Shown: positions 19,482 to 28,981 of the stretch, piece by piece | Position numbering within the stretch: the stretch's first letter is position 1 | Layout of the letters: each line of letters begins with the position of its first letter | Origin: Sphingomonas sp. Root720 | Lineage (GTDB): Bacteria > Pseudomonadota > Alphaproteobacteria > Sphingomonadales > Sphingomonadaceae | Direction: 5' to 3' | Assembly: GCF_001428605.1 (NCBI RefSeq) | Contig: NZ_LMID01000001.1 | Location: 999,372-1,063,371 of the forward strand | Length of the DNA stretch: 64,000 nt | Notes under the pieces: model-generated | What the model was told of the DNA's origin: nothing | What the model saw: only the letters and a program-made list of their open reading frames with translations | The model's database searches: none | Translations under genes and position numbers: made by a program

Positions 19482-19516
19482 GTCATGCCGGCCTTCGCCG
19501 GAGCGATGCTCCATTT
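19482..19516. repeat. REP-like element after purA
   Basis: CCGTCATGCCGGCCTTCGCC then GGAGCGATGC. A member of the GTCAT...GGC-TTCGCC-GG family lying between the convergent purA and DJ-1 genes. The second half of the hairpin is degenerate. Confidence 0.55.
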
Positions 19517-20137
19517 CTAGAAGGTTTGGGCCCTCGCGCTGCCCACGAACGGCGCGATGACCGCCATCGCCCGGTCGATCCAGGCCTGCTTCTCGCCGAC
19601 CGGCGCGACATAGTGGATCGCCGCGGCCGCATCCTCGACCGACGCGCTTCGCGCGATCAGCCAGGCGGCGAGATAGTGGGAGGCGAGGCAGCCGCCCGCC
19701 GTCGCGACATTGCCATGTGCGACGAAGGGCGCGTCGATGACCTCGATCCCGGCCTCGATCACCCAGGGCCGGGTGGTGAGGTCGGTGCAGGCCGGTAGCG
19801 CACCGATCAGCCCCAGCTTCGCGAGCAGCAAAGTGCCGGAACATTGCGCGGCGATGAACTGGCGCGTGGGATCGAGGCGGATGCGTGCCAGCAAATCGGG
19901 ATTGCCGGCCACTTCGCGGCTATGGATGCCGCTGCCGATCACCACCGCATCGGCTTCGGCAGCAAACTCCAGCGGCTTCTGGCGCGTGACGGTCACGCCG
20001 TTCATCGACGTCACCGTCTCGGTCGGCGCCGCGATATGCGCCTTCCACCCCTTGTCCCGCATCCGGTTCAGGATTGCCGAGGCGATGAAGCTGTCGAGCT
20101 CGTTGAAGCCGTCGAAGGTGAGAACCGCGATCTGCAT
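19517..20137 (-). CDS. DJ-1/PfpI-family protein
   Basis: 206 residues, a single class I glutamine-amidotransferase-like domain. The nucleophile elbow is AAQCSGTLLLA with Cys99. IAVLTFDGFNELDSF opens the fold, and the Glu13 position is typical of DJ-1 members. A possible partner His is in CLASHYLAA. Relatives include ThiJ, isonitrile hydratase and glyoxalase III-like enzymes; the substrate cannot be assigned. It appears monocistronic, facing purA. Confidence 0.85.
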   Translation of the reverse strand: MQIAVLTFDGFNELDSFIASAILNRMRDKGWKAHIAAPTETVTSMNGVTVTRQKPLEFAAEADAVVIGSGIHSREVAGNPDLLARIRLDPTRQFIAAQCSGTLLLAKLGLIGALPACTDLTTRPWVIEAGIEVIDAPFVAHGNVATAGGCLASHYLAAWLIARSASVEDAAAAIHYVAPVGEKQAWIDRAMAVIAPFVGSARAQTF

Positions 20138-20242
20138 GCGCCCCGAAAAGCACGCTTGCGGGCCTCCGGCAATGCGGACAATCCGACTATATTGTCATGG
20201 CGATCCCGCTCCCCCGGGCGAGAGGTTCAGGCAGCGAGGGGT

Positions 20243-21790
20243 TCAGGCCAATACGCCCAACCGCCGCCAGGTGGGGATGAGGCGATCGAGGAAGGCCGCC
20301 GAGAGCTTCGACAGATATTGGCCTGCCTCCGCACTGTCGAGCGGCTTGCCGTCGCGTTCGATCTTGCGACCGAGTGCGGCCAAACGGCTTGCGGCGCCTT
20401 CCGCCAGCGCCGCGGCGTCGGCCTTCCTGGACGACTCGAGCCAGGCGTCGAGCATCATCAGATCGATCTCGCGCACCGTGACGGACGACCCCAGTTGGGC
20501 TGCGGCGAGGAAACGATAGGATTGGCCCCGCGACCCGGCTCGCGCAATCGCCGCGTTGAAGCGATCGCTGACGGCGGCGGCGGCGGGTTCGGCGGACCCG
20601 ACGGCCGCGATCCGGTTGTGGATCATCAGCAGGATCGTACGAACCCCCCGCGACCCGACTTTCTCTCGCACCTTCGGAAGCGCCGCCAGTTCGCCGATCG
20701 GCTTCGCGCCTTCGCCCAGCGCGGCGACCACCGCATCGACGGCCTCCCGGTCGATAGGCAACTGACCGAAGGTCGCCTCGACGACGAGCGGCCCCTGCGA
20801 CCTGGGCACCGTCACCAGATGCACCATAGTATCGGCGATGGCGGCCCTGTCGCTGCCGACGATCGGCCGCGGCCCCCGACAGAAGAGATCGCGGCGGAAG
20901 GTCTGGTTGATGACGATATCCTGGACGTCCTGCTGCAACGACGGGGTCGGCTGGGCTTCGACGAGGTCCTGCATCTCACGCCCCAGGACGCCCGGCAGCA
21001 GCATTTCGGTGATGGTCGCCGACCCGACATAGCCCAGCTTGGCGCCCGCCAGTTCACGGGCGACCTCGCTGTGCCACAGCGGGTGCCAGTTATCATGGAG
21101 ATATTCCTGGGCGAGATAGCTGCGATCCTTGGTCCGGACCGAATCCAGCCGCATTTTCAAGGGCGGCATGGCCTTGAAGATCGCGCCATCGGCCGCCGCC
21201 AGCTTGTCGAACAGCGCGATAGCGTTGCCGAGCGCGGCATCGCTGCCCTGGCCGGCGGCAAGCTTCAGTCGGCTGGCGACATGCTGGAACGGAACCGTTG
21301 TCAGCCAACCCGGCTGGGTATTGTAGCTGTTGTAGACGAGGGCCCCAGGGCGGGAGGCATGAGCGATGCATTCGACGACCGTCCGACGCACATCGGCGGG
21401 CACCCAGCTATAGATGCCGTGCAGGCCGATATAGTCGAACGTCCCGAAATCGGCTGGCCACTGCGCGGCGAGTGCGACGAAATCGGCTTCGATGAAGCGA
21501 ATGTTGGTCAGCCCGCTCGCCGCGGCCAGTTCCTGCGCATGAGCGATATGGCCGGGATGGAAATCTATGCCGAGAAATTCGCCCTGCGGATTGGCCGCGG
21601 CCATCGCGCAGAGGCCCGCCCCCTGCCCCGTGCCGAGTTCCAGATAGCGGAAGCTTCCTCCCTCTCCGCGCCGGGGCGCCATATTGCCCGATACCCGCGC
21701 ACAGAGATCGAGCCAGTCCGGCGCCATTTCCCGAAAGAAGCTGTAGGTATAGAGGCCGGAAACATCGTAGCCGTGCGACCAATCGCTCAT
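20243..21790 (-). CDS. Class I SAM methyltransferase with PKMT-type regulatory domain
   Basis: 515 residues. An N-terminal Rossmann methyltransferase domain has motif I YLELGTGQGAGL at 49-60, motif II FLGIDFHPGHI and FDYIGLHGIYSWV. It is followed by a methyltransferase regulatory domain at about 200-300 and a C-terminal helical part. This domain order matches bacterial protein lysine methyltransferases of the type known from Rickettsia outer-membrane-protein methylation. A surface-protein target is therefore plausible but not shown. Its gap to tag (21791-21878) holds no visible terminator. Confidence 0.85.
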   Translation of the reverse strand: MSDWSHGYDVSGLYTYSFFREMAPDWLDLCARVSGNMAPRRGEGGSFRYLELGTGQGAGLCAMAAANPQGEFLGIDFHPGHIAHAQELAAASGLTNIRFIEADFVALAAQWPADFGTFDYIGLHGIYSWVPADVRRTVVECIAHASRPGALVYNSYNTQPGWLTTVPFQHVASRLKLAAGQGSDAALGNAIALFDKLAAADGAIFKAMPPLKMRLDSVRTKDRSYLAQEYLHDNWHPLWHSEVARELAGAKLGYVGSATITEMLLPGVLGREMQDLVEAQPTPSLQQDVQDIVINQTFRRDLFCRGPRPIVGSDRAAIADTMVHLVTVPRSQGPLVVEATFGQLPIDREAVDAVVAALGEGAKPIGELAALPKVREKVGSRGVRTILLMIHNRIAAVGSAEPAAAAVSDRFNAAIARAGSRGQSYRFLAAAQLGSSVTVREIDLMMLDAWLESSRKADAAALAEGAASRLAALGRKIERDGKPLDSAEAGQYLSKLSAAFLDRLIPTWRRLGVLA

Positions 21791-21878
21791 TCACTCCCCC
21801 ATCGTCGGATGCCAGAACGATCTATGAGGTCCAGCGGCATCCGGCAATGTTTCGGTGATCCCGCCTGCCGCGGCGGTT

Positions 21879-22436
21879 TCAGACCAGATCGCGACGGAAG
21901 CAGTAATCGGCATGGTCGTTGACCATCCCGATCGCCTGCATCCACGCATAGACGATCGTCGGCCCGACGAACTTGAACCCGCGCTTCTTGAGGTCCTTCG
22001 AGATGCGTTGGGAAAGCTCGGTCTTCGCGGGCACATGGACGCCGTCGCCGCGCAGCGGCACGCCGTCGGCGAAGGACCAGGCATAGTCGGCGAAATCCTC
22101 GCCCCGCTCGCGCATCGCCAGGTAGATGCGCGCACCCGCGATCGTCGCCTCGATCTTGGCGCGGGCGCGGACGATGCCCGGATCGGCCATCAGCCGGACG
22201 ACGTCGCCCTCGCCGAAGCCTGCCACCGACTCGGGATCGAAGCCGGCGAAGGCGGTACGGAAGCCCTCCCGCTTGCGCAGGATGATCGTCCAGGACAGGC
22301 CCGCCTGGAAACCCTCCAGCATCAGCGTTTCCCAGAGCATGCGCGGATCGCGCTCGGGTACGCCCCATTCGGTGTCGTGATAGACCGCCTCGAGCGGGTC
22401 GCGGTCGGCCCAGCGGCAGCGTGCCGGGCCGCTCAT
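21879..22436 (-). CDS. tag: DNA-3-methyladenine glycosylase I
   Basis: 185 residues. It excises 3-methyladenine from alkylated DNA. The zinc ligands known for Tag are all present: Cys7 (ARCRWA), His20 (VYHDTEWG) and the HADYC pair near the C-terminus. The core EGFQAGLSWTIILRKREGFRTAF is diagnostic. The start ATG overlaps the stop of the DUF1810 gene (ATGA), so the two are a coupled pair. Confidence 0.95.
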   Translation of the reverse strand: MSGPARCRWADRDPLEAVYHDTEWGVPERDPRMLWETLMLEGFQAGLSWTIILRKREGFRTAFAGFDPESVAGFGEGDVVRLMADPGIVRARAKIEATIAGARIYLAMRERGEDFADYAWSFADGVPLRGDGVHVPAKTELSQRISKDLKKRGFKFVGPTIVYAWMQAIGMVNDHADYCFRRDLV

Positions 22437-22864
22437 GCCGCCGATCGCCCCAGCAGGCGCAAGGTGGCCTCGTCTCGGCGGCCGTCGAACCAGCGCTCGA
22501 TCGCCGCGGCAAACAGCCGCTCGCCGCCCGCCTGCTCGAACAGGGTCAGCGACGACCGGAGCTTCAGCGCGTCGATGTCGCCGAACACCGCCTCGGCGCT
22601 GCCATGTTCGAGGTCCTGCAGCGCCTCGACGCAGGCCTGCAGCCGCGCGCCCAGCACCGGGTGGGCGAGGTAGGCACGCGCTTCGTCGAGCGAGGCGATC
22701 GCGTAGCGCTGCGCGGTCGAGCTCCGCCCGAGTCCCGCAAGCTGCGGAAAGACGAACCACATCCAGTGGCCACGCTTGCGACCGCGCCGGATTTCCGCCA
22801 GCGCGGCATCGTAGCTGGTCTCCTGCGCCGTCGTGAAACGGTCCAGATCGAAGCGCTGCTCCAT
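22433..22864 (-). CDS. DUF1810 family protein
   Basis: 143 residues from ATG 22864 (MEQRFDLDRFTTAQETSYDA). Conserved DUF1810 segments are RGRKRGHWMWFVFPQLAGLG, YAIASLDEARAYLAHPVLGARL and ALEDLEHGSAEAVFGDIDALKLRSSLTLF-like helices. Structures of this family are helical; the function is unknown. Coupled to tag by a 4-nt overlap. It is divergent from the small DNA-binding-like gene at 23010. Confidence 0.88.
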   Translation of the reverse strand: MEQRFDLDRFTTAQETSYDAALAEIRRGRKRGHWMWFVFPQLAGLGRSSTAQRYAIASLDEARAYLAHPVLGARLQACVEALQDLEHGSAEAVFGDIDALKLRSSLTLFEQAGGERLFAAAIERWFDGRRDEATLRLLGRSAA

Positions 22865-23009
22865 GATCGCCTCCGTCCTTTGGCCGCACCCCTGCATTCG
22901 ATGATACCCCCTTTTGATGCCGAAGGGCATAGAACAAATGCGGAACGATCTCAAGCGCTCTTGCCCGGAACGCGACTGTCGGCGATGCGTTCCCGGTACG
23001 GGAGATAGC

Positions 23010-23309
23010 ATGTCCAGACCGGCCGATGAGTGGACCAGCGGCGAAATCGAGATCCTGCGGGGCCTCGCGGCGGCCGGGCGCTCGCCCGCCGAGATCGCGC
23101 CGCGATTGGGCCGGAGCGAAGCGTCGGTGCGCGCGCAGCTCTCCCTGGAGGATGGCCGGCCGGCCGCTCCGCCCGAATGGAACGGCCCCGACGAGGAGGG
23201 CGACGTTCCGCCCCCAACCGGGCGGGCCAGCGACGATCCCGCGGCATGGGTGCACAGCGACCGGCACGACCCGATCGGATCGCCGACGGATCGGACGAAA
23301 AAAGATTGA
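23010..23309 (+). CDS. Small helix-turn-helix-like protein
   Basis: 99 residues from ATG 23010, preceded by GGGAG. Residues 6-42 (DEWTSGEIEILRGLAAAGRSP then AEIAPRLGRSEASVRAQL) read as a SANT/sigma-like helix-turn-helix. The rest is acidic, Pro-rich and probably disordered. It may be a small transcription factor; no family name is certain. The in-frame extension upstream to 22914 has no ribosome-binding site. Confidence 0.65.
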   Translation: MSRPADEWTSGEIEILRGLAAAGRSPAEIAPRLGRSEASVRAQLSLEDGRPAAPPEWNGPDEEGDVPPPTGRASDDPAAWVHSDRHDPIGSPTDRTKKD

Positions 23310-23392
23310 GCGCGGCCAGGCCGCCAAAGGCGGTCGAAAAAGCGAACGCCGCGCCGTCGGGCTACCCCTAGCCCTCGGGCGCTTACCCTCTC

Positions 23393-23554
23393 CTATCCGT
23401 TCCGGTCGTCCGGTCCGCCACTGGGCGGAACGGCCCGCCGTTCGGACGCCGCCTTGGAGGCGGCGACATAACGACTGAGATCATGCCAGGCTTCGGATGT
23501 GAGTTGCGCTGAACGGGCTCGCAATTGCCGTGGCACACGAAAACTCTCGTGCAT
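23393..23554 (-). CDS. Small hypothetical protein (53 aa)
   Basis: A 53-residue frame found by reading the gap before uvrB: MHESFRVPRQLRARSAQLTS followed by EAWHDLSRYVAASKAASERRA and a Pro/Gly/Asp tail. The ATG is preceded by AGGAGGGA with eight bases between AGGAGG and the start, one of the best ribosome-binding sites in the window. A basic N-terminal half and an amphipathic middle helix are visible. No known domain. It lies upstream of nothing on its strand, so it is probably monocistronic. Confidence 0.55.
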   Translation of the reverse strand: MHESFRVPRQLRARSAQLTSEAWHDLSRYVAASKAASERRAVPPSGGPDDRNG

Positions 23555-23667
23555 ATTGCTTCCCTCCTGTTACGCCGTCTTACGAGCGCGACACAGTTAT
23601 ACGCCACCGCGGGAAGGTTGCATCAAAAATCTGGACCGGCATATCCAGGCTGCCGTAGCGTAAAGAT

Positions 23668-25863
23668 CTACTTTCCGCGCGCCGCGCGCATCTTCCCATA
23701 TTTGGTAGTGCGCGTGCCCGGCTTGCCGCTCATGCTGTGGCTCTTGACCGGCGCCCGGTGCTGCTCGACCGGAAGGCCCAGTTCTTCCTGCTCGAGCTTG
23801 CGGATCTCGTCGCGCAGGCGGCCCGCTTCCTCGAACTCCAGATCGGCCGCCGCGGCGCGCATCTTGGCCTCGAGGTCCTCGATATAGGCGCGCAGATTGT
23901 GGCCGACCATGTGGGGCCGATCCTCGATTCCGGTATCGACGGTGACCTGGTCCCTGGAGGCGAGGTGGCCGACGATGTCGGTGATGCTGCGCCGGATCGT
24001 CTCGGGCGTGATGCCATGCTCGATATTATAGGCTTCCTGCTTCTCGCGGCGGCGCGACGTCTCGGCCATCGCGCGTTCCATCGAACCCGTAATGCTGTCG
24101 GCATAGAGGATCACGCGCCCGTCGACATTGCGGGCCGCGCGGCCGATCGTCTGGATCAGCGAGGTCTCGGACCGCAAGAAGCCCTCCTTGTCGGCGTCGA
24201 GAATCGCGACCAGCCCGCATTCGGGGATATCGAGCCCCTCGCGCAACAGGTTGATGCCGACCAATATGTCGTACACCCCCAGCCGCAGGTCGCGGATCAG
24301 CTCGATGCGCTCCAGCGTCTCGACGTCGGAGTGCATGTAGCGGACCTTGAGCCCGGCCTCGTGCAGATATTCGGTCAGGTCCTCCGCCATCCGCTTGGTC
24401 AGCGTGGTGACGAGGGTGCGGTAGCCCTTCTTAGCGGTCTCGCGCGCCTCGTAGACGAGATCGTCGACCTGGCTCTCGATCGGCCGCACCTCGATGGGCG
24501 GATCGATCAGGCCGGTCGGACGGATCACCTGCTCGGCGAACACGCCGCCGGTCTGCTCCATCTCCCAGCTGCCCGGAGTCGCCGATACATAGACGGTCTG
24601 CGGCCGCATCACCTGCCATTCGGAGAAGCGCAGCGGCCGGTTGTCGATGCACGACGGCAGGCGGAAGCCATATTCGGCGAGGGTGATCTTGCGGCGATGG
24701 TCTCCGCGCGACATGCCGTTGATCTGCCCGATCGTCTGGTGGCTCTCGTCGACGAACAGCAGCGCGTTCTCGGGAAGATATTCGAACAGGGTGGGCGGCG
24801 GCTCGCCCGGCATCCGCCCGGTCAGGAAGCGCGAATAATTCTCGATCCCCGCGCAGCTTCCGGTGGCCGCGATCATCTCCAGGTCGAAATTGGTGCGTTG
24901 TTCCAGCCGCTGCGCCTCCAGCAGCCTGCCCTCGGCGTGCAGTTCCTTCAGCCGCTCGACGAGCTCGAAGCGGATCGCCTCCATCGCCTGCTTCATCGTC
25001 GGCCCGGGCGTCACATAGTGCGAATTGGCGAAGACGCGGACCGAATCGAGGCTGGCCGCTTTCTTCCCGGTCAGCGGATCGAACTCGACGATCTCCTCGA
25101 TCTCGTCCCCGAAGAAGGCGATGCGCCAGGCGCTGTCCTCGTAATGCGACGGGAAGATTTCCAGATTGTCGCCGCGCACCCGGAAATTGCCGCGCGAGAA
25201 GGCGGCGTCGTTGCGCTTGTACTGGAGCGCGACGAGCTTGCGGATGATCTCGCGCTGGTCGACCGTCTGGCCTTTCTTGAGGTCGAAGATCATCGCCGAA
25301 TAAGTCTCGACCGAGCCGATACCATAGAGGCAGGAGACCGAGGCGACGATCAGCACGTCGTCGCGTTCGAGCAGCGAGCGGGTGGCCGAGTGGCGCATCC
25401 GGTCGATCGCCTCGTTCACCGAGCTTTCCTTCTCGATATAGGTGTCCGACCGGGGCACATAGGCCTCCGGCTGGTAATAGTCGTAATAGCTGACGAAGAA
25501 CTCGACCGCATTTTCCGGGAAGAACTGCTTGAACTCGCCGTAGAGCTGTGCGGCGAGGATCTTGTTCGGCGCCAGCACCAGCGCGGGCCGCTGGAGCTGC
25601 TCGACCACCTTGGCCATGGTGAAGGTCTTGCCCGAGCCGGTGACGCCCAGCAGCACCTGGTCGCGCTCGCCCGCCTCGGCCTGCGCCGCCAGTTCGGCGA
25701 TCGCGGTCGGCTGGTCGCCCGACGGCTCGTAATCCGAGACAAGCTTGAATTTCTTGCCGCCCTCGGTCTTCTCCGGCCGTTCGGGTCGATGCGGAACGAA
25801 GGTCTGGCCGAGGTCGACATCTTCGAGGTTGGTACGGATCTGGATGGTCATGGCCTTGCTCAT
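23668..25863 (-). CDS. uvrB: Excinuclease ABC subunit B
   Basis: 731 residues. It is the damage-verifying helicase of UvrABC nucleotide-excision repair. Walker A GVTGSGKT is at 73-80. The damage-probing beta-hairpin is in [14 protein letters not shown], the DEAD-like VDESH motif is in [13 protein letters not shown], and helicase motif VI is TIGQAARN-like ([18 protein letters not shown]). A C-terminal UVR coiled coil (ILEDLEAKM...) binds UvrA/UvrC. It carries an N-terminal extension of about 35 residues compared with the shortest homologues. ATG 25851 is an alternative start. Confidence 0.97.
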   Translation of the reverse strand: MSKAMTIQIRTNLEDVDLGQTFVPHRPERPEKTEGGKKFKLVSDYEPSGDQPTAIAELAAQAEAGERDQVLLGVTGSGKTFTMAKVVEQLQRPALVLAPNKILAAQLYGEFKQFFPENAVEFFVSYYDYYQPEAYVPRSDTYIEKESSVNEAIDRMRHSATRSLLERDDVLIVASVSCLYGIGSVETYSAMIFDLKKGQTVDQREIIRKLVALQYKRNDAAFSRGNFRVRGDNLEIFPSHYEDSAWRIAFFGDEIEEIVEFDPLTGKKAASLDSVRVFANSHYVTPGPTMKQAMEAIRFELVERLKELHAEGRLLEAQRLEQRTNFDLEMIAATGSCAGIENYSRFLTGRMPGEPPPTLFEYLPENALLFVDESHQTIGQINGMSRGDHRRKITLAEYGFRLPSCIDNRPLRFSEWQVMRPQTVYVSATPGSWEMEQTGGVFAEQVIRPTGLIDPPIEVRPIESQVDDLVYEARETAKKGYRTLVTTLTKRMAEDLTEYLHEAGLKVRYMHSDVETLERIELIRDLRLGVYDILVGINLLREGLDIPECGLVAILDADKEGFLRSETSLIQTIGRAARNVDGRVILYADSITGSMERAMAETSRRREKQEAYNIEHGITPETIRRSITDIVGHLASRDQVTVDTGIEDRPHMVGHNLRAYIEDLEAKMRAAAADLEFEEAGRLRDEIRKLEQEELGLPVEQHRAPVKSHSMSGKPGTRTTKYGKMRAARGK

Positions 25864-26188
25864 GTAGGGTAGAGGAGCCCGATGTTCACCTTTTATCTTC
25901 GTACCGGACGAGTCCGACCGGCGCGAGCCTGCTCGTCTCGCAGGATCGGGGCGGCCAGTCGGGTTCGATCCGGCCGGGTTCGATCCGGCCAGGCCGTCTG
26001 TCGATCCATGCCCGCTTCAACCTTCATCCCGGGATGAAGGTCCGTCGCCGGCTCGATATGCACATCTTCGCGAGAATGGGGCCCGCCCCGCCTGCAAATG
26101 CGATGCCCGCCGCTGGGCCCCTTCCGCTAAGCGGGCTTGAACCGTCACCACCAGGCGCTAAGGGTTCGCCACACAGGAGAAGAGCCGG
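25864..26188. other. Divergent uvrB / DUF3617 gap with a short tandem repeat
   Basis: 325 bases. It contains a perfect two-copy 15-bp tandem repeat (GGGTTCGATCCGGCC at 25961-25975 and 25976-25990), each copy internally palindromic around GATC. There is also a CTTCATCCCGGGATGAAG palindrome at about 26019-26036. No LexA-type box was recognised. No coding frame with a convincing start was found. Confidence 0.6.
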
Positions 26189-26695
26189 ATGACCGATCAT
26201 GTTCGCTGGGGCACCATGTTTTCCGTTCGCCCCCCGGCCATCGTCCCCGCTGCCCTGACCGCCCTTCTTCTCGCCACCGCGAGACCGGCCCTGGCCGATG
26301 GCTTCGCCCCCGGCCAATGGGAGCATCGGACGGTGACGGTCAGCGCCGAGGTCCCCGGCGTACCGCAATGGGTGATCAAGATGTTCGCCGGCAACCGCAG
26401 CCGCAAGAGCTGCCATGGCGCCGCGGAGCTTGCCGCCCGGCCCGAGGCGCTGCTGACCCAGGACGACGCCGCGGTCTGCAAGTTGCGGCGCTTCTCGATG
26501 ACCGGCGGCAAGCTGGTCTACGACACCTTCTGCACCAACAAGCGCTTCCCGGAGGGGCTGCTGGTCGCCTCCAAGGGTAGCTACACGCCAGACGGCTATG
26601 CGATCTCGACGCTGTCGACGGGCACGAAGGATGGCGAGCCGGTCCGCATCGTGACGACCGGCACGGGTCGGCGGATCGGAAGCTGCAAGAAATGA
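26189..26695 (+). CDS. DUF3617 family exported protein
   Basis: 168 residues. The signal peptide is in residues 10-35 (...AALTALLLATARPALADG). The mature part starts FAPGQWEHRTVTVSAEVPG, typical of DUF3617 proteins common in sphingomonads, with paired cysteines (SCHGAAE, AVCKLRRFS, DTFCTNKRF and final GSCKK). The function is unknown; it is presumably periplasmic with two disulfides. AGGAGAAG lies before ATG 26189. The stop overlaps the NAT start by ATGA. Confidence 0.75.
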   Translation: MTDHVRWGTMFSVRPPAIVPAALTALLLATARPALADGFAPGQWEHRTVTVSAEVPGVPQWVIKMFAGNRSRKSCHGAAELAARPEALLTQDDAAVCKLRRFSMTGGKLVYDTFCTNKRFPEGLLVASKGSYTPDGYAISTLSTGTKDGEPVRIVTTGTGRRIGSCKK

Positions 26696-27498
26696 CCCCG
26701 GCCTTCGACCTCGACGCCTACCTCGCCCGCATCGCGCTGAAGGACGCGCCGGCCGCCGACGCCAACGGTCTCGCCGCCGTGCAGCGCGCGCATCGCCTGA
26801 CCATCCCGTTCGAGAATCTCGACGTGCGACTAGGCCGGGGGATCAGCCTCGACCCGGCCCATGTCTTCGACAAGCTCGTCCACCGGCGTCGCGGCGGCTA
26901 TTGCTTCGAGCAGAACGGCCTGTTCCTGCAGGCGCTTCACGCGCTCGGCTTCGAGGCCCGGCCGCTGCTCGCCCGGGTCTGGCTGCTGGCGAACGACGGC
27001 GTGCCGCCGCGGACCCACACGCTCAACCTCGTCCGGATCGACGGGCGGGACTGGATCGCCGACGCGGGCTTCGGCGGCAGCTATACGCCGCCGATGATCC
27101 TGGCCGACGGATCGGAGGTCGTCTCTCCCGACGGCGCGGCATTCCGCCTGTCGAGGTCCGAAGACCATGGCTGGATGCTCGAACGCCAGGGCGACCCGAC
27201 CGGAGACTGGCACGCGCAGTACAGCTTCACGCTCGCCCCGGTCGCCCCCATCGACCTCGAAATGTCCAATCACTGGACCTCGACCCGGCCCGACACGCGC
27301 TTCACCACCCTGTCGGTCGTAAGCATCTGCCTGCCCACCGGCTTCGCCGCGCTGACGGGCACCCATTACGACCGCCGCACGGGCACACAGCAGGTCGAGG
27401 CCGAAATCGAAAGCGCCAAGGCCTATCGGCTGCGGCTCAACTTCGTCTTCGGCATCGTCCTCGACGAGGTCGAGGTGAATGGCCTGGCCCTATATTGA
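26692..27498 (+). CDS. Arylamine N-acetyltransferase
   Basis: 268 residues. It transfers acetyl from acetyl-CoA to arylamines or hydrazines. The Cys-His-Asp triad is complete: Cys71 in RRGGYCFEQN, His109 in RTHTLNLV and Asp124 in IADAGFGG, with the spacing of characterised bacterial NATs. FENLDVRLGRGISLD is also typical. Coupled to the DUF3617 gene by a 4-nt overlap, with a repeat pair downstream. Confidence 0.95.
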   Translation: MTPAFDLDAYLARIALKDAPAADANGLAAVQRAHRLTIPFENLDVRLGRGISLDPAHVFDKLVHRRRGGYCFEQNGLFLQALHALGFEARPLLARVWLLANDGVPPRTHTLNLVRIDGRDWIADAGFGGSYTPPMILADGSEVVSPDGAAFRLSRSEDHGWMLERQGDPTGDWHAQYSFTLAPVAPIDLEMSNHWTSTRPDTRFTTLSVVSICLPTGFAALTGTHYDRRTGTQQVEAEIESAKAYRLRLNFVFGIVLDEVEVNGLALY

Positions 27499-27554
27499 GC
27501 ATTGCCTCGCCCTTCCGTTCTTCTCGGGAAAGCCGCTGGCGGGGACCAGGCTCG

Positions 27555-27645
27555 CCCGGATTCCGTCGTCGCCCGGCGAAGGCCAGGGTCCATGTCTCCC
27601 ATCAGCCGGAGATCCCGGGTTTCGCCGGGACGACGGATGGAGAGA
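27555..27645. repeat. Inverted pair of REP-like palindromes
   Basis: Left: CCGTCGTCGCCCGGCGAAGGC then CAGGGTCCATG. Right: GAGATCCCGGGTTTCGCCGG then GACGACGG. The GTCGTC/GACGAC edges are inverted. It lies between NAT and the MFS gene. Confidence 0.65.
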
Positions 27646-27685
27646 AACGCTTCGGGACAATGTTCGGGAATGACGGAGTGAGGCG

Positions 27686-28978
27686 ATGACCGACTCTCGC
27701 CCGCGCCACGCCATCCGCTCGGTCGTCGGCGGTTCGCTCGGCAATCTCGTCGAATGGTATGACTGGTATATCTATTCGGCCTTCTCGCTCTATTTCGCGA
27801 AGAGCTTCTTCCCCGCCGCCGATCCCACCGCGCAGCTGCTGTCGACCAGCATCGTGTTCGCCATCGGCTTCCTGATGCGGCCGCTCGGCGGCTGGCTGCT
27901 CGGCATCCTCGCCGATCGCTACGGGCGGAAGAGCGCGCTGACCTGGTCGATCACGCTGATGTGCATCGGGTCGCTGATCATCACCTGCGCGCCGACCTAT
28001 GCTTCGATCGGCATATGGGCGCCGCTCCTGCTGACCTTCGCGCGCATGGCGCAGGGCCTCAGCCTGGGCGGCGAGTTCGGGACGGCGGCGACCTACCTCA
28101 CCGAGATCGCCCCGCCCGACAAGCGCGGTTTCTGGTCGAGCTTCCAATATGTCACGCTGATCGCGGGCCAGCTGCTCGCGCTCGGCCTGCTCGTCACCCT
28201 GCAGTTCTTCTTCCTGGACGAAGCCCAGCTCGAAGCCTGGGGCTGGCGCCTCGCCTTCGCCACCGGCGCGGTGCTGGCCATCAGCGTCTTCTGGCTGCGG
28301 CGCGGGATCGACGAGACCCCGGACTTCATCGAGGAAACGACGGGCGAGCGCCGCAAGGGCGGGCTCGTCACCCTGCTGCGCGAGCAGCCGAAGCAGGTGG
28401 CGCTGGTGTTCGGGCTGTCGATCGGCAGCAATGTCAGCTTCTACGCCTTCACCACCTATATGCAGAAATATCTGGTTGCGAGCGCCGGCTTCGCCAAGGA
28501 GCAGGCGTCGCTGATCTGTTCGGGCGCGCTGATCTTCTACATCGTCATCCAGCCGATGCTCGGCGCGCTGTCCGACCGGATCGGGCGCAAGCCGCTGCTC
28601 TACTGGTGCTGGATCGGCGGGATCGTCGCGACCGTGCCGCTGTTCACCGCGCTCGGCGCCGCTACCGGTAGCTTCGAAGCCTTCCTGCTGCTGTGTGTCG
28701 CCTATCTCATCATCTCGGGGTCGAGCGCGACCAGCGCCGTCGTCAAGGCCGAGCTGTTCCCGCCGCATGTCCGCGCGCTGGGGGTCGGCCTGCCTTATGC
28801 GGTCAGCCAGGCGATCTTCGGCGGTACCGCGGAGTCGGTGGCACTTGGCTTCAAGGCGGCCGGGATCGAGTCCGCCTTTTTCTGGTATGTGACGGGCTGC
28901 ATGGCCGTGGCGCTGGTGACGACGCTGTTCGTGCCCGAGACCCGCTGGCCGGGCGGCCGGCCGAAGCGGAGCGCCTGA
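27686..28978 (+). CDS. MFS transporter, metabolite:H+ symporter type
   Basis: 430 residues with about 12 membrane segments. The MHS-family opening is VVGGSLGNLVEWYDWYIYSAF. The MFS loop 2-3 signature is GWLLGILADRYGRKSALTWS and its second-half counterpart is GALSDRIGRKPLLYW. LSLGGEFGTAATYLTEIAP matches KgtP/ProP relatives, so it probably imports a small organic acid (alpha-ketoglutarate-like) or osmolyte. The exact substrate cannot be told. It is followed by the NRDE gene after 3 nt, probably one transcript. Confidence 0.9.
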   Translation: MTDSRPRHAIRSVVGGSLGNLVEWYDWYIYSAFSLYFAKSFFPAADPTAQLLSTSIVFAIGFLMRPLGGWLLGILADRYGRKSALTWSITLMCIGSLIITCAPTYASIGIWAPLLLTFARMAQGLSLGGEFGTAATYLTEIAPPDKRGFWSSFQYVTLIAGQLLALGLLVTLQFFFLDEAQLEAWGWRLAFATGAVLAISVFWLRRGIDETPDFIEETTGERRKGGLVTLLREQPKQVALVFGLSIGSNVSFYAFTTYMQKYLVASAGFAKEQASLICSGALIFYIVIQPMLGALSDRIGRKPLLYWCWIGGIVATVPLFTALGAATGSFEAFLLLCVAYLIISGSSATSAVVKAELFPPHVRALGVGLPYAVSQAIFGGTAESVALGFKAAGIESAFFWYVTGCMAVALVTTLFVPETRWPGGRPKRSA

Positions 28979-28981
28979 TCG

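Noticed and set aside
19844-21922. 692-residue + strand frame opposite the methyltransferase gene
   Set aside because: Antisense shadow; the opposite strand has clear methyltransferase motifs.
25955-25995. GGTTCGATCC, similar to a tRNA T-loop
   Set aside because: No acceptor, D or anticodon arm can be folded around it; it is part of a 15-bp tandem repeat.
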